Part shown: piece after piece, positions 6,708 to 14,092 of the stretch
Layout: each line of letters starts with the position of its first letter
Numbering within the stretch: position 1 is the first letter of the stretch
Assembly (NCBI GenBank): GCA_051008735.1
Contig: JBPCXH010000015.1
Location: 1-15,429, forward strand
Reading direction: 5' to 3'
DNA length: 15,429 nt
Source of the DNA: J054 sp051008735
GTDB taxonomy: Bacteria; Pseudomonadota; Gammaproteobacteria; Steroidobacterales; GCA-2729495
Notes under the pieces: model-generated
Told to the model about the DNA's origin: nothing
Database searches by the model: none
The model's input: the letters and a program-made list of their open reading frames with translations, nothing else
Made by a program: the position numbers and the translations under genes

Positions 6708-7460
6708 ATGATGACAATCTGGCAGACCTGTCGCCGCTTCCGTCTGCTATTGCTGACGTTGGTATTTGTGGCGGCTCCGGCGCCGGGCCAGGACCTGCGC
6801 CTGGTGGCAACAGACTGGCCGCCCTATGTGGACACGAGTATTTCGCGCAACGGCGTCGCACCGGCCCTGGTTCTGGCTGCCCTGCAGCGGGCAGGCTACA
6901 AGGTGACTCTGTTTATTTACGACTGGCCGCGAGCCCTGACGGCAACCCAGGCCGGTGACTTCGATGCCATCACCACGCTCTGGTATACCGATGAGCGCGC
7001 CAAGACCATTGCTTTTACCGAGCCCTTCATCATGAATGAATTGCGGTTCATGCGTCGCGCGGGCGATACGGCGCAGGCCAACAAGCGAGAGGACCTGGTC
7101 GGCCTGCGGGTCGGCGTGGTTGAAGACTTTGCCTATGGCGCCCAGCCCTATGACACGACGGGTATCGAGGTGATCAGCGGCGGGAGTGTGGGCGAGAACG
7201 TGGAGAAGCTGCTGGCGGGCCAGGTAGATCTGATACTCGGCGACGGCATGGTATTGCGTCACGAAGCGGACAAGCTGCGGGCCGCCAAGAAGGTAGAGTT
7301 GCTGGCGCCTGTGCTGGAGAGTCGGGGCTTACGTCTGGGGATCTCTCGCCAGCATGATGATCATGAGCAGATTGTGGCGGATTTCGATGCCGCGATTATC
7401 GCAATGAAAGCTGACGGGACGTACAACAATATTCTTGGTCAGTATCGCATCAGTAATTAG
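6708..7460 (+). CDS. Periplasmic solute-binding protein, amino-acid-binding type (SBP_bac_3)
   Basis: The 250-residue secreted protein has a signal peptide: RR at 9-10, a hydrophobic core at about 13-22, and a likely signal-peptidase cut after APG at 25-27. The mature part begins with LRLVATDWPPY, the usual opening of family 3 periplasmic binding proteins. It continues with DFDAITTLWYTDERAKTIAFTEPF and a late segment ending DGTYNNILGQY. Such proteins bind polar amino acids or related small molecules and hand them to an ABC importer or sensor. No permease or ATPase lies next to it, so it is an orphan here. Two ATGs sit in tandem (6708, 6711). GGAGA lies five or eight bases upstream, so either may be used. 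It ends nine bases from the convergent gene on the other strand. Confidence 0.9.
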   Translation: MMTIWQTCRRFRLLLLTLVFVAAPAPGQDLRLVATDWPPYVDTSISRNGVAPALVLAALQRAGYKVTLFIYDWPRALTATQAGDFDAITTLWYTDERAKTIAFTEPFIMNELRFMRRAGDTAQANKREDLVGLRVGVVEDFAYGAQPYDTTGIEVISGGSVGENVEKLLAGQVDLILGDGMVLRHEADKLRAAKKVELLAPVLESRGLRLGISRQHDDHEQIVADFDAAIIAMKADGTYNNILGQYRISN

Positions 7461-7469
7461 CTTGACGGA

Positions 7470-8024
7470 TTAGTAGCCTTCCAGCCCTTTATCAAGAGGG
7501 GTGCCGAAGCTTTTCAGGGCCATGGCAACAAGTGTGTACTGGCCGACGGCAAAAACCACATCCATTAGTTGCAGTTGATCATAAACAGCGCTCAGCTGGG
7601 CCCAGGTCCTGTCGCTAACGCACTGCCGTGAGTGCAGTTCGTCTGCCGCCCGGATCAGGGTGGCATCGAAAGCCTCCCAGTCCGGGTCCTCGGGCCCGCG
7701 TTGCACCCGCTCTATCTCGTCTCGCCCCAGGCCGGCCTTCAAGCCGATATGAACATGCTGCGCCCATTCATACTCGGCCTGGCACAGCCAGGCGGTGCGC
7801 AGAATCAGTAATTCCCTGTCTCGGCCAGACAGGCGGGAAGTTGGCCCGAGTACATGAGAACCCATCGCACCGAGAGCCTTTGATGCATCCCAGTGCCGCG
7901 CCAGGGTGCCGATGACGTTGTAGAAGCCACCCTCGCGATAGGCATAGTTCAGCAGTTCGCGTTGCTCGTCTGACCATTCAGTCTCGGCCAGAGGTGGGAT
8001 GCGAGGTTTATTAAAATTTTCCAT
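7470..8024 (-). CDS. Carboxymuconolactone decarboxylase-like (AhpD-like fold) protein
   Basis: The 184-residue cytoplasmic protein has the CMD-family core: an arginine helix (DRELLILRTAWL), then CQAEYEWAQHVHIGLKAGL with Glu84, Glu86, His90 and His92. The E..(W).H pattern is the family's active-site-like region. The CxxC pair that AhpD uses as a redox centre is missing; only Cys81 lies nearby, so peroxidase-reductase activity like that of AhpD is unlikely. Relatives of this kind are often labelled gamma-carboxymuconolactone decarboxylases, but substrates are mostly unknown. The ATG at 8024 is preceded by an AT-rich leader without a clear ribosome site. It diverges from the EF-G-like gene and converges with the binding-protein gene. 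I see no terminator in the nine bases after its stop. Confidence 0.85.
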   Translation of the reverse strand: MENFNKPRIPPLAETEWSDEQRELLNYAYREGGFYNVIGTLARHWDASKALGAMGSHVLGPTSRLSGRDRELLILRTAWLCQAEYEWAQHVHIGLKAGLGRDEIERVQRGPEDPDWEAFDATLIRAADELHSRQCVSDRTWAQLSAVYDQLQLMDVVFAVGQYTLVAMALKSFGTPLDKGLEGY

Positions 8025-8134
8025 AAAAACAGCAACTTGTAAAATTTCTGGTGCCCTGTGGTGGCCAGCGAGACTTCCCGGCTGACAGTCTTTTTAGCGT
8101 CCCTGCGGCCTGTCTCAGGCGCCGCCGGTTGATC

Positions 8135-8143
8135 TGCTATATT
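8135..8143 (+). promoter_or_regulatory. Candidate extended -10 promoter for the EF-G-like gene
   Basis: TGCTATATT fits an extended -10 element (TGn followed by TATATT, four of six matches to TATAAT). No good -35 is seen 16-18 bases upstream, which is tolerated in extended -10 promoters. Transcription would start near 8150 and give a leader of about 60 bases that carries the GC repeat at 8158-8182. Moderate evidence only. Confidence 0.4.
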
Positions 8144-8157
8144 GATCCCAAACCACA

Positions 8158-8182
8158 GGGGGCCTCCCCTGGGGGCCTCCCC
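8158..8182 (+). repeat. Tandem 12-base GC repeat in the EF-G-like gene leader
   Basis: Two identical copies of GGGGGCCTCCCC occur at 8158-8169 and 8171-8182, separated by one T. Each copy can fold as a four-pair GGGG/CCCC hairpin with a four-base loop, and copy one can instead pair with copy two. The second copy is followed by G and six A, and the ribosome site (AGGGGAG) begins about 17 bases later. The G-runs resemble the G-rich ribosome site, and the C-runs could pair with it and mask it. The repeat is seen directly; any regulatory role is inference. Confidence 0.6.
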
Positions 8183-8210
8183 GAAAAAACATCACAACAG
8201 GGGAGATACT

Positions 8211-10286
8211 GTGGCGATACCTGCAAGGCTCCATGACACGGAGCATGTTCGCAATATAGCCCTCGTGGGACACGCTGGCGCGGGTAAAACAAGCTTGCTG
8301 GAAGGCTTGCTGGCCCGCTCGGGAGCGATCCGATCCGCCGGCAGTATCGCGCGCGGCGACACAGTTGCTGATCACACGCCGTCTGAAAAGCAACTGGGCC
8401 ATTCCCTGGAAACCGCCGTCTGTAATCTGGAATACGGCGGCGTGTACATGAACATTCTTGATACCCCCGGCTATCCTGATTTCATCGGGCGCGCCATGGG
8501 TGTGCTGCCTGCGGTGGAAACTGCCGCTGTGGTGGTCAACGCCCAGGCCGGCGTTGAGCTGGTGGCCCGCCAGATTATGCGCTTCGCCCGGGATCAGAAG
8601 CTTTGCCGCATGATTATCGTCAATCGGATCGACGCCGACGGCGTGGATCTGCAGGCATTACTGGAGGAGATTCGCGAGGCCTTCGGCCAGGAATGTCTGC
8701 CCCTGAACTTGCCGGCTGATAATGCGGCAACCGTCGCCGATTGCTTTTTTACCCTGACCGGTGAGGTCACGGATTTTTCTTCCGTGGCCAGTGCGCACAC
8801 GGAAATTGTTGATCAGGTTGTCGAGCTTGATGAAGGGCTCATGGAGCTTTACCTGGAGCAAGGCCAGGAGATCACCGCCGAGCAATTACATGATCCCTTT
8901 GAGCGGGCCCTGCGCCGAGGGCACCTGATACCGGTGTGTTTCGTGTCAGCGGAAACAGGCGTCGGTTTAAATCAGCTGCTGAATATTTTCGCCCGAATGA
9001 TGCCCAGTCCCCTGGAAGCCAATCCACCCGTTTTTTTAACGGGTGAAAGCGACGGAACTAATAAGGTGAAAGCGTCGGCGAGTCCGGCTGATCACTTCAT
9101 TGGTCACATCTTTAAGGTCAATGTAGACCCTTATGTGGGGAAGATGGGGGTCTTTCGTGTTCATCAGGGCACATTGCGCTCGGGGGACCACATCTTTATT
9201 GGGGATCGCCGAAAAAGCTTCAAAGCGGCCCATTTATATCGTTTGCAAGGCGGCAAGACGACGGAGATCGCGTCAGCCGTCCCGGGTGATATCTGTGCCA
9301 TCGCAAAAATTGATGAGTTGCGCTTCGACAGCGTGCTGCACTCCAGTCATGACGAGGACCAATATCATCTGCGCTCAGTCCGGCTCCCCTCGCCCATGCA
9401 CGGCGTGGCCCTTGAGTTGGCCCGCCGCGGTGACGAAAAAAAACTTTCGGATGCCTTGCATAAGCTCGCTGCTGAAGATCCCAGCCTGATTATTGAGTTT
9501 AATGCTCAGGCCAATGAGACGGTCCTGCGTGGTATGGGCGAGCTCCATCTGCGTCTGGTTCTGGAACGTATGCGTGATGATTTTGGTTTATCGCTGCTGA
9601 CACATCCGCCCAAAGTTGCCTACCGGGAGACGGTTACTCGGCAGGCTGATGGTCACTATCGGCATAAAAAGCAAACGGGTGGTGCGGGTCAGTTCGGCGA
9701 AGTCTATCTGCGTGTGGACCCCCTGCCGCGAGATAGTGGATTCGAGTTCAGGAACAAGGTTGTCGGCGGTTCTATTCCCACCCAGTTTATCGGCGCTGTG
9801 GAGAAGGGCGTGCGGCAGGTGCTTGCTGAAGGGGCTGTGGCGGGATATCCCCTGCAGGACATTCGGGTCACGGTTTATGACGGCAAGCATCATTCAGTTG
9901 ATTCCAAGGAAGTGGCCTTTGTCGCGGCCGCCCGCAAGGCGTTCCTGGATGCCGTCCATAAAGCCAGCCCCCTGATCCTGGAGCCGGTTGCGCATGTGGA
10001 GGTCACAGTGCGCGGGGATTGCGTCGGCGATGTGACCGGGCATCTGGCAGGAATCCGGGGCCGCATCGACGGCAGCACGGCGCTGACTCGCAGCCGCTTC
10101 CGGGTGTCGGCACAGGTCCCGGTGAGCGAGCTGGATGACTACCAGACCACGCTGAAATCCATGACTGGCGGGGAGGGTAGCTTCACCCTGTCCTTCGATC
10201 ACTACGCCGCGGTGCCGGGCGAAATCCAGCGCCGGCTCCAGCAGGGGCGTTCGTCTCCCGGCGCCGGGGAGCGTCGCCATGCCTGA
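8211..10286 (+). CDS. Elongation factor G-like GTPase (EF-G paralogue)
   Basis: The 691-residue protein has the full EF-G domain order: GTPase domain, beta-barrel domain II, then domains III-V, including the domain-IV block HHSVDSKEVAF and a final beta-alpha-beta domain. GTPase motifs are P-loop GHAGAGKT (20-27), DTPGYPD (84-90), NRID (138-141) and a SAETG-like G5. Canonical EF-G has DTPGHVD and NKMD; the catalytic His is Tyr88 here, as in the EF-G-like paralogue family, so it is not the housekeeping translocase and may hydrolyse GTP slowly or act in ribosome rescue or recycling. The frame opens at an ATG at 8142, but GTG at 8211 has AGGGGAG five bases upstream and starts at the conserved region. 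The upstream ATG would lie before the expected transcription start and add a Pro/Gly-rich tail. The ParA-like gene follows after 81 bases. Confidence 0.93.
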   Translation: MAIPARLHDTEHVRNIALVGHAGAGKTSLLEGLLARSGAIRSAGSIARGDTVADHTPSEKQLGHSLETAVCNLEYGGVYMNILDTPGYPDFIGRAMGVLPAVETAAVVVNAQAGVELVARQIMRFARDQKLCRMIIVNRIDADGVDLQALLEEIREAFGQECLPLNLPADNAATVADCFFTLTGEVTDFSSVASAHTEIVDQVVELDEGLMELYLEQGQEITAEQLHDPFERALRRGHLIPVCFVSAETGVGLNQLLNIFARMMPSPLEANPPVFLTGESDGTNKVKASASPADHFIGHIFKVNVDPYVGKMGVFRVHQGTLRSGDHIFIGDRRKSFKAAHLYRLQGGKTTEIASAVPGDICAIAKIDELRFDSVLHSSHDEDQYHLRSVRLPSPMHGVALELARRGDEKKLSDALHKLAAEDPSLIIEFNAQANETVLRGMGELHLRLVLERMRDDFGLSLLTHPPKVAYRETVTRQADGHYRHKKQTGGAGQFGEVYLRVDPLPRDSGFEFRNKVVGGSIPTQFIGAVEKGVRQVLAEGAVAGYPLQDIRVTVYDGKHHSVDSKEVAFVAAARKAFLDAVHKASPLILEPVAHVEVTVRGDCVGDVTGHLAGIRGRIDGSTALTRSRFRVSAQVPVSELDDYQTTLKSMTGGEGSFTLSFDHYAAVPGEIQRRLQQGRSSPGAGERRHA

Positions 10287-10367
10287 TAACCCACCAGAGG
10301 TTTTGCCGCTAAATCCCGCTTTGGTATACGAAAAATGCGCGGCATATGTTAAAAAGGTGGCGTTGTT

Positions 10368-11186
10368 GTGAATTCTACGGGACCGCCCTGCATGCTGAAT
10401 GTCCCTGGCCATGCGGATCTGAAAAAAATAGTGGTATTGAATCCCAAAGGGGGTTCAGGCAAGTCGACCCTGGCGACCAGCCTCGCCGGTATGCTCGCGG
10501 CGCGAAAACAGCGGGTCGCCCTGATGGATTGCGATCCCCAGGGGTCGAGCCTGCGCTGGTTGCGCAAACGTGATTTAGAGCGCCCGGAGATTCATGGCAT
10601 CGATGCCTGTGAGCATGATGCGACCCTGACTCGCAGCTTCCAGTTGCGCGTACCCGCAGAAATTCGCTACCTGGTGGTGGATACGCCGGCGTCCCTGCCC
10701 GTCCATGAATTGGTGCAGTACACGCGGGGTGCCCATGCGATCCTGGTGCCGGTTTTACCCTCGGATATTGATATTGATGCCGCGACGGACCTCGTTTCCG
10801 GCCTGTTGCTGGTGGCCAAGGTCAGTCGCCGCATGGGTCGCTTGGGCGTGGTGGCGAATCGAGTGCGGGAAAATACCGTCAGTTACCGACGGCTTAAACG
10901 CTTTCTCGACCGGCTGTCCATTGCCACAGTTTGCCAGTTACGTGATAGCCAGAATTATCTGCACGCAGCCGAACAAGGGATCGGTGTCCACGAGATGCAG
11001 CCCTCGCGGGTGGCCAAGGACCTGGATCAATGGGGCTCGTTAATCGACTGGCTGGCCCTGCGGCTGGAAACACCCCTGACGGCGCGAGATTTACTCCAGC
11101 CCGAGGGTGAGCGCAAAAGCCAGGCGGATAATGTCCACTACCTTGCCGACCTTCTGGCCGACCGCGCCGCGCGCGCCGGTGACTAG
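10368..11186 (+). CDS. ParA/MinD-like P-loop ATPase (orphan)
   Basis: The 272-residue protein carries the deviant Walker A motif KGGSGKST (27-34) with its signature lysine, Asp54 and Asp56 in LMDCDPQGS (Walker A'), and VVDTP at 103-107 (Walker B). These identify the ParA/MinD family, whose members dimerise on ATP and position plasmids, chromosomes or protein complexes. GTG at 10368 has AAGGTGG seven bases upstream; ATG at 10392 (codon 9) is a weaker alternative. No ParB-like gene or parS-like repeats are visible, and the chromosomal ParA is usually next to ParB, so this is an orphan that may position a cellular structure or regulate another process. It follows the EF-G-like gene by 81 bases with no clear terminator between them. 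A terminator-like hairpin follows its stop. Confidence 0.92.
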   Translation: MNSTGPPCMLNVPGHADLKKIVVLNPKGGSGKSTLATSLAGMLAARKQRVALMDCDPQGSSLRWLRKRDLERPEIHGIDACEHDATLTRSFQLRVPAEIRYLVVDTPASLPVHELVQYTRGAHAILVPVLPSDIDIDAATDLVSGLLLVAKVSRRMGRLGVVANRVRENTVSYRRLKRFLDRLSIATVCQLRDSQNYLHAAEQGIGVHEMQPSRVAKDLDQWGSLIDWLALRLETPLTARDLLQPEGERKSQADNVHYLADLLADRAARAGD

Positions 11187-11199
11187 GACATTTGCTGAT

Positions 11200-11226
11200 C
11201 GGCGGTCACGCCGCGCTGACTTTTTT
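11200..11226 (+). terminator. Possible terminator after the ParA-like gene
   Basis: A five-pair stem (CGGCG at 11200-11204, CGCCG at 11209-11213) with a GTCA loop lies 14 bases after the ParA-like stop. A run of six T (11221-11226) follows seven bases after the stem. The gap weakens the call, because in strong terminators the T-tract is immediate. The remaining 150 bases of this convergent spacer show no gene and no matching minus-strand terminator. Confidence 0.4.
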
Positions 11227-11376
11227 CCCCAGTTGTTGCCAGAGGTCACCGCACAATCGCGGGCAAGGATCAGGCTGAGTTTGACGGCTTATCCGAAAGC
11301 GCAATACAGCCATCGAAGCCCTGCCAGCCAATTTGCAAGCCGTGCCCTGGAGTCTGCTAGTGCCCGGTCCGGCCTC

Positions 11377-12357
11377 TCAGGCGGTCGTTGCTGAACAGTC
11401 GTTAGTGGCCAGTTCCCTGGCCTGCTTGATCCATTCATCGCGCTTGGGTAGCGAGGGCGCGATCGCCAGCTTGTCCGCCAGCGCGGCGATTTCGACCGGA
11501 TCCAGCACCGCCAACTGGGGGAAAGTGCGGATACCGTGGGAATTAAGTCGTCGTTCCAGTGCGGGCCCGATCCCTCGAATACGCTGCAAGGGGTCCCTGG
11601 ATTGTTCGCTGTCCGGCGCGGGTATCTGAGCTGGTTCTACCTGGTCGCCGCGCTGTAATTTTTTGATTGCCTGGCGATAGGAGTTGATCTGACGCGCCAG
11701 CGGGGCTACGCGATGTTTCCACGACTCCACTGTTTGTTGCAGTTCGTCGATACGAACATCGCGATCTTTCAGGCGTGTTTCCAATTCCCGTTGGCGATGC
11801 GCTGCGGTGGCCAGCTTTTCGCGCAATTCGCCACGCTCGGCGCGACTGGCAGCCTGCTTAGTGTCTGAAATAGCGGGGACTTTCATAGACCGGGTATCCG
11901 TTTCTCGCCGACCAGCCTGGGCTGCGAGTTCATCTCGCTCGATCTGCAACAGGCTCAACTCATGCTGGAGTTTCTTTGTTTGTTCCTGTCCCGCGTCAGC
12001 CTGCGCTTGAACCCCCGCCAGTGATTCCCGGGCAACGTCTTCAGCCTGGCGACTTTCATCCAGACTTAATCGCAAGTCCTCATTCTGTTGTTGCTGAGTG
12101 CTCGTTTGCTCGTCAATCGCGCTGAGTTTTTCGCGCAGTTGATCGCGAGCAGATTCATGTTTCCTTAATCTTTCAATCACGCGTTGCACTTGCTTCCGAT
12201 AGCGGCTGCGCTGCGCCTGTAGCAGGGCATGGTGTTTGTCGCGGCTGATGTTGTCGCCCGAGGATTCACCGGTGGCATTCATCCATGCGCGGCACAGCAG
12301 CCAGCCTGCGGGAAAGGCCATAGCCACTGCGATTAGCAACATAATCAGACTGGACAT
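11377..12357 (-). CDS. Membrane-anchored coiled-coil protein with C-terminal helix-hairpin-helix domain
   Basis: The 326-residue protein has three parts. A hydrophobic segment at about 3-22 ends in a short tail, so it is probably anchored with the body in the cytoplasm. A long region at about 45-240, rich in Glu, Gln, Arg and Lys with heptad-like spacing, is predicted to be coiled coil. A compact domain at about 255-315 begins DPLQRIRGIGPALERRL. The last part matches the helix-hairpin-helix family with GIGP, which binds DNA non-specifically in nucleases, ligases and ComEA-like proteins. No catalytic nuclease residues are visible. It may tether DNA or a DNA-processing complex to the membrane, but that is inference. 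The ATG at 12357 lacks a strong ribosome site. The gene is 87 bases downstream of the Sir2 gene, on the same strand. Confidence 0.85.
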   Translation of the reverse strand: MSSLIMLLIAVAMAFPAGWLLCRAWMNATGESSGDNISRDKHHALLQAQRSRYRKQVQRVIERLRKHESARDQLREKLSAIDEQTSTQQQQNEDLRLSLDESRQAEDVARESLAGVQAQADAGQEQTKKLQHELSLLQIERDELAAQAGRRETDTRSMKVPAISDTKQAASRAERGELREKLATAAHRQRELETRLKDRDVRIDELQQTVESWKHRVAPLARQINSYRQAIKKLQRGDQVEPAQIPAPDSEQSRDPLQRIRGIGPALERRLNSHGIRTFPQLAVLDPVEIAALADKLAIAPSLPKRDEWIKQARELATNDCSATTA

Positions 12358-12376
12358 GCTCGGATATACCCATCGA

Positions 12377-12399
12377 CGCAGCGCAAGCCAGGCGCTGCG
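12377..12399. repeat. Perfect 8-bp inverted repeat between Sir2 and the HHH gene
   Basis: CGCAGCGC (12377-12384) and GCGCTGCG (12392-12399) form a perfect eight-pair stem with a seven-base loop. There is no T-tract on either side, so it is not a standard intrinsic terminator. On the minus strand it lies 19 bases before the ATG of the HHH gene, in the spacer after the Sir2 stop. It could be a processing, pausing or protein-binding site, or chance in GC-rich DNA. Confidence 0.6.
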
Positions 12400-12444
12400 A
12401 GGGTCAAGCTTAGAAACTGTCTGCGGCAGATGCCTTGCGTTACA

Positions 12445-13290
12445 TCACGATTCCGCCATTTCGCTGCCCTGGAGCAGGCTGCGCAAGGCCGGTAATGCCG
12501 TGTTGCAGTCGTGATTGCACTTAAGCTGGAGCAGTTCATCGGCCCGGGTGCGGCCCTGGTTGACGGCCGCGACGGGAATATCCTGCTGGTGGGCCTCCCG
12601 GGCAAAGCGGAAGCCGGAAAAGACCATCAGGGATGAGCCCACGACAAGCAGGGCATCGGCCCTGGCAAGGGCCTTCCGGACATCACCTACCCGGTGTCGG
12701 GGGACCGACTCGCCAAAGAACACCACATCAGGTTTCAGCGTGCCGCCGCAGGCCGGGCAACCCGGCACCTGGAAGCGCTGGTAATCGTCATCGGCCAGCA
12801 CAGCATCCCCGTCCGGGGCGGGTCGCGCCGCCGGCCTCCAGTCCGGGTTGGACTGCTCCAGTAGCGCCTGAAAACTATCCCGGCGCTGGAGGGTGTCGCA
12901 ATCCAGGCAGCGTACCTGGTCCAGGCGACCGTGCAGATCGGTGACCGGGTCGGAACCGGCCTGCTGGTGCAGACCATCAACATTCTGGGTCACCAGGTGC
13001 GTGATGCGCCCGTCCTCTTGCAGTTGGGAAATTGCGCGATGGGCGGCGCCGGGTTGTGCATTCCTGATACGAGACCAGCCGATTGCACTGCGGGCCCAGT
13101 AGCGTTGACGAACCGCGGCGCTGCCGACGAAATCCTTGTACTGAACCGGCGCCGGGTGCTGCCAGTTACCGGAATCATCCCGGTAGGCCGGAATCCCCGA
13201 TGCGGTGCTGCAACCCGCACCCGTGAGCACCAGCAGGCGCGGGTAACGTGTGCAGAACTCTGCCAGCGGTGCGAACGCTGAATTACTCAA
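12445..13290 (-). CDS. Sir2-family NAD-dependent deacylase, SIRT4-like (class II) type
   Basis: The 281-residue sirtuin removes acyl groups from protein lysines, or transfers ADP-ribose, using NAD. Visible motifs are the NAD-binding TGAGCSTASGIPAYRD (23-38), TQNVDGLH (101-108), catalytic His120 in LHG, zinc Cys pairs at 128/131 (CLDC) and 178/181 (CPAC), and VVFFGE and GSSL near the C-terminus. GAGCST in place of the commoner GAGIS, with the spacing between the two Cys pairs, suggests the class II group of SIRT4. The start is TTG at 13290 with AAGGA five bases before it; there is no earlier in-frame ATG. It begins 12 bases after the glutathione S-transferase stop, so the two are probably co-translated. 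The substrate cannot be inferred. Confidence 0.92.
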   Translation of the reverse strand: MSNSAFAPLAEFCTRYPRLLVLTGAGCSTASGIPAYRDDSGNWQHPAPVQYKDFVGSAAVRQRYWARSAIGWSRIRNAQPGAAHRAISQLQEDGRITHLVTQNVDGLHQQAGSDPVTDLHGRLDQVRCLDCDTLQRRDSFQALLEQSNPDWRPAARPAPDGDAVLADDDYQRFQVPGCPACGGTLKPDVVFFGESVPRHRVGDVRKALARADALLVVGSSLMVFSGFRFAREAHQQDIPVAAVNQGRTRADELLQLKCNHDCNTALPALRSLLQGSEMAES

Positions 13291-13302
13291 GGCGGTCCTT
13301 TA

Positions 13303-13986
13303 TCAGGCGACGCTGCGACGCCGGGCAGCGATGCGCTCATTCAACTCAAGTTGTTTCTCCAGATGAAGCTTCACGGGTCGCATGGCGGGCCGCACACTGT
13401 CGCGTTCACTCATTGCCGCCAGCCATGCATCCAGTCGCGGGGTGTCAGTGGGCCGTGAAAAGTCACCGAGTTCTTCGTACACGGGCAGTCGTTCGAAGAA
13501 CGGTAAAAACTGAAAATCCACCAGTGAGGGCTCTGCGCCGAACCAATAGGGTCCTTCACCGTTGCCGGCCAGGCCCCGTTGCTCGATTTCATGAATAACA
13601 GCGGTCGCTTTTTCAGCACTCGTTGCCCGGCTTTTTTCGTCTCCGCTTTTCCACATCAGCGCATTCATGGCCGGTAGCAATTTGCTGTCGCAGAAATCCA
13701 TCCAGATGCGCGCCTTTGCGCGTGCGGCCGGGGTAGCCGGCATGAGCGGGTGGGCCGGGAAGCTTTCATCAAGATACTGATTGATGATGGCTGACTCATA
13801 GAGTATTTCGCCCTTGTGGCGCAGCACCGGCACCTTGCCCGTCGGGGAGATGTCGGCCCAATTAGCGGGCCGGTTGGACAAATCGATTTCGTGCATCTCG
13901 AACGGGATGTTTTTTTCCGCCAGTACCATGCGGGTGCGCTGCGCGAAGGGGCAGGCTTGTACGCTATAAAGCTCGACTTCGGACAC
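13303..13986 (-). CDS. Glutathione S-transferase with Cys active site (omega/lignin-type)
   Basis: The 227-residue protein has an N-terminal thioredoxin-like domain and a C-terminal helical domain. The active-site segment is CPFAQRTR, with Cys12 as the likely catalytic residue, typical of omega-type transferases that carry out thiol transfer or reduce glutathione conjugates rather than conjugate electrophiles. PTGKVPVL (48-55) holds the cis-proline, and ESAII (64-68) binds the gamma-glutamyl part of glutathione. The C-terminal domain has the FQFLPFFERL block. The start is GTG at 13986 with GGGAGA about seven bases upstream; a spurious ATG just ahead of the ribosome site is out of frame. The Sir2 gene follows after 12 bases. 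A GC hairpin lies about 60 bases upstream but is not a terminator. Confidence 0.9.
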   Translation of the reverse strand: MSEVELYSVQACPFAQRTRMVLAEKNIPFEMHEIDLSNRPANWADISPTGKVPVLRHKGEILYESAIINQYLDESFPAHPLMPATPAARAKARIWMDFCDSKLLPAMNALMWKSGDEKSRATSAEKATAVIHEIEQRGLAGNGEGPYWFGAEPSLVDFQFLPFFERLPVYEELGDFSRPTDTPRLDAWLAAMSERDSVRPAMRPVKLHLEKQLELNERIAARRRSVA

Positions 13987-14092
13987 GGCAGGTCTCCCAT
14001 TAGCTGACGGTGTCTACCGACTGCTGCCTACGCTAGCTAAGTCGCGCCGCGCTCGCAAAGCGCGTCCCCGGGCAGCCACTGTGCGGGCGGTG

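Noticed and set aside
10321..10350. Weak promoter (TTGGTA, TATGTT) before the ParA-like gene
   Set aside because: Each box matches at only four of six positions and the start of transcription would fall after the ribosome site begins, which would leave the message without it.
14048..14064. CGCGCT/AGCGCG hairpin between the HD-GYP and glutathione S-transferase genes
   Set aside because: The six-pair stem is in very GC-rich DNA and has no T-tract on the minus strand; not supported as a terminator.
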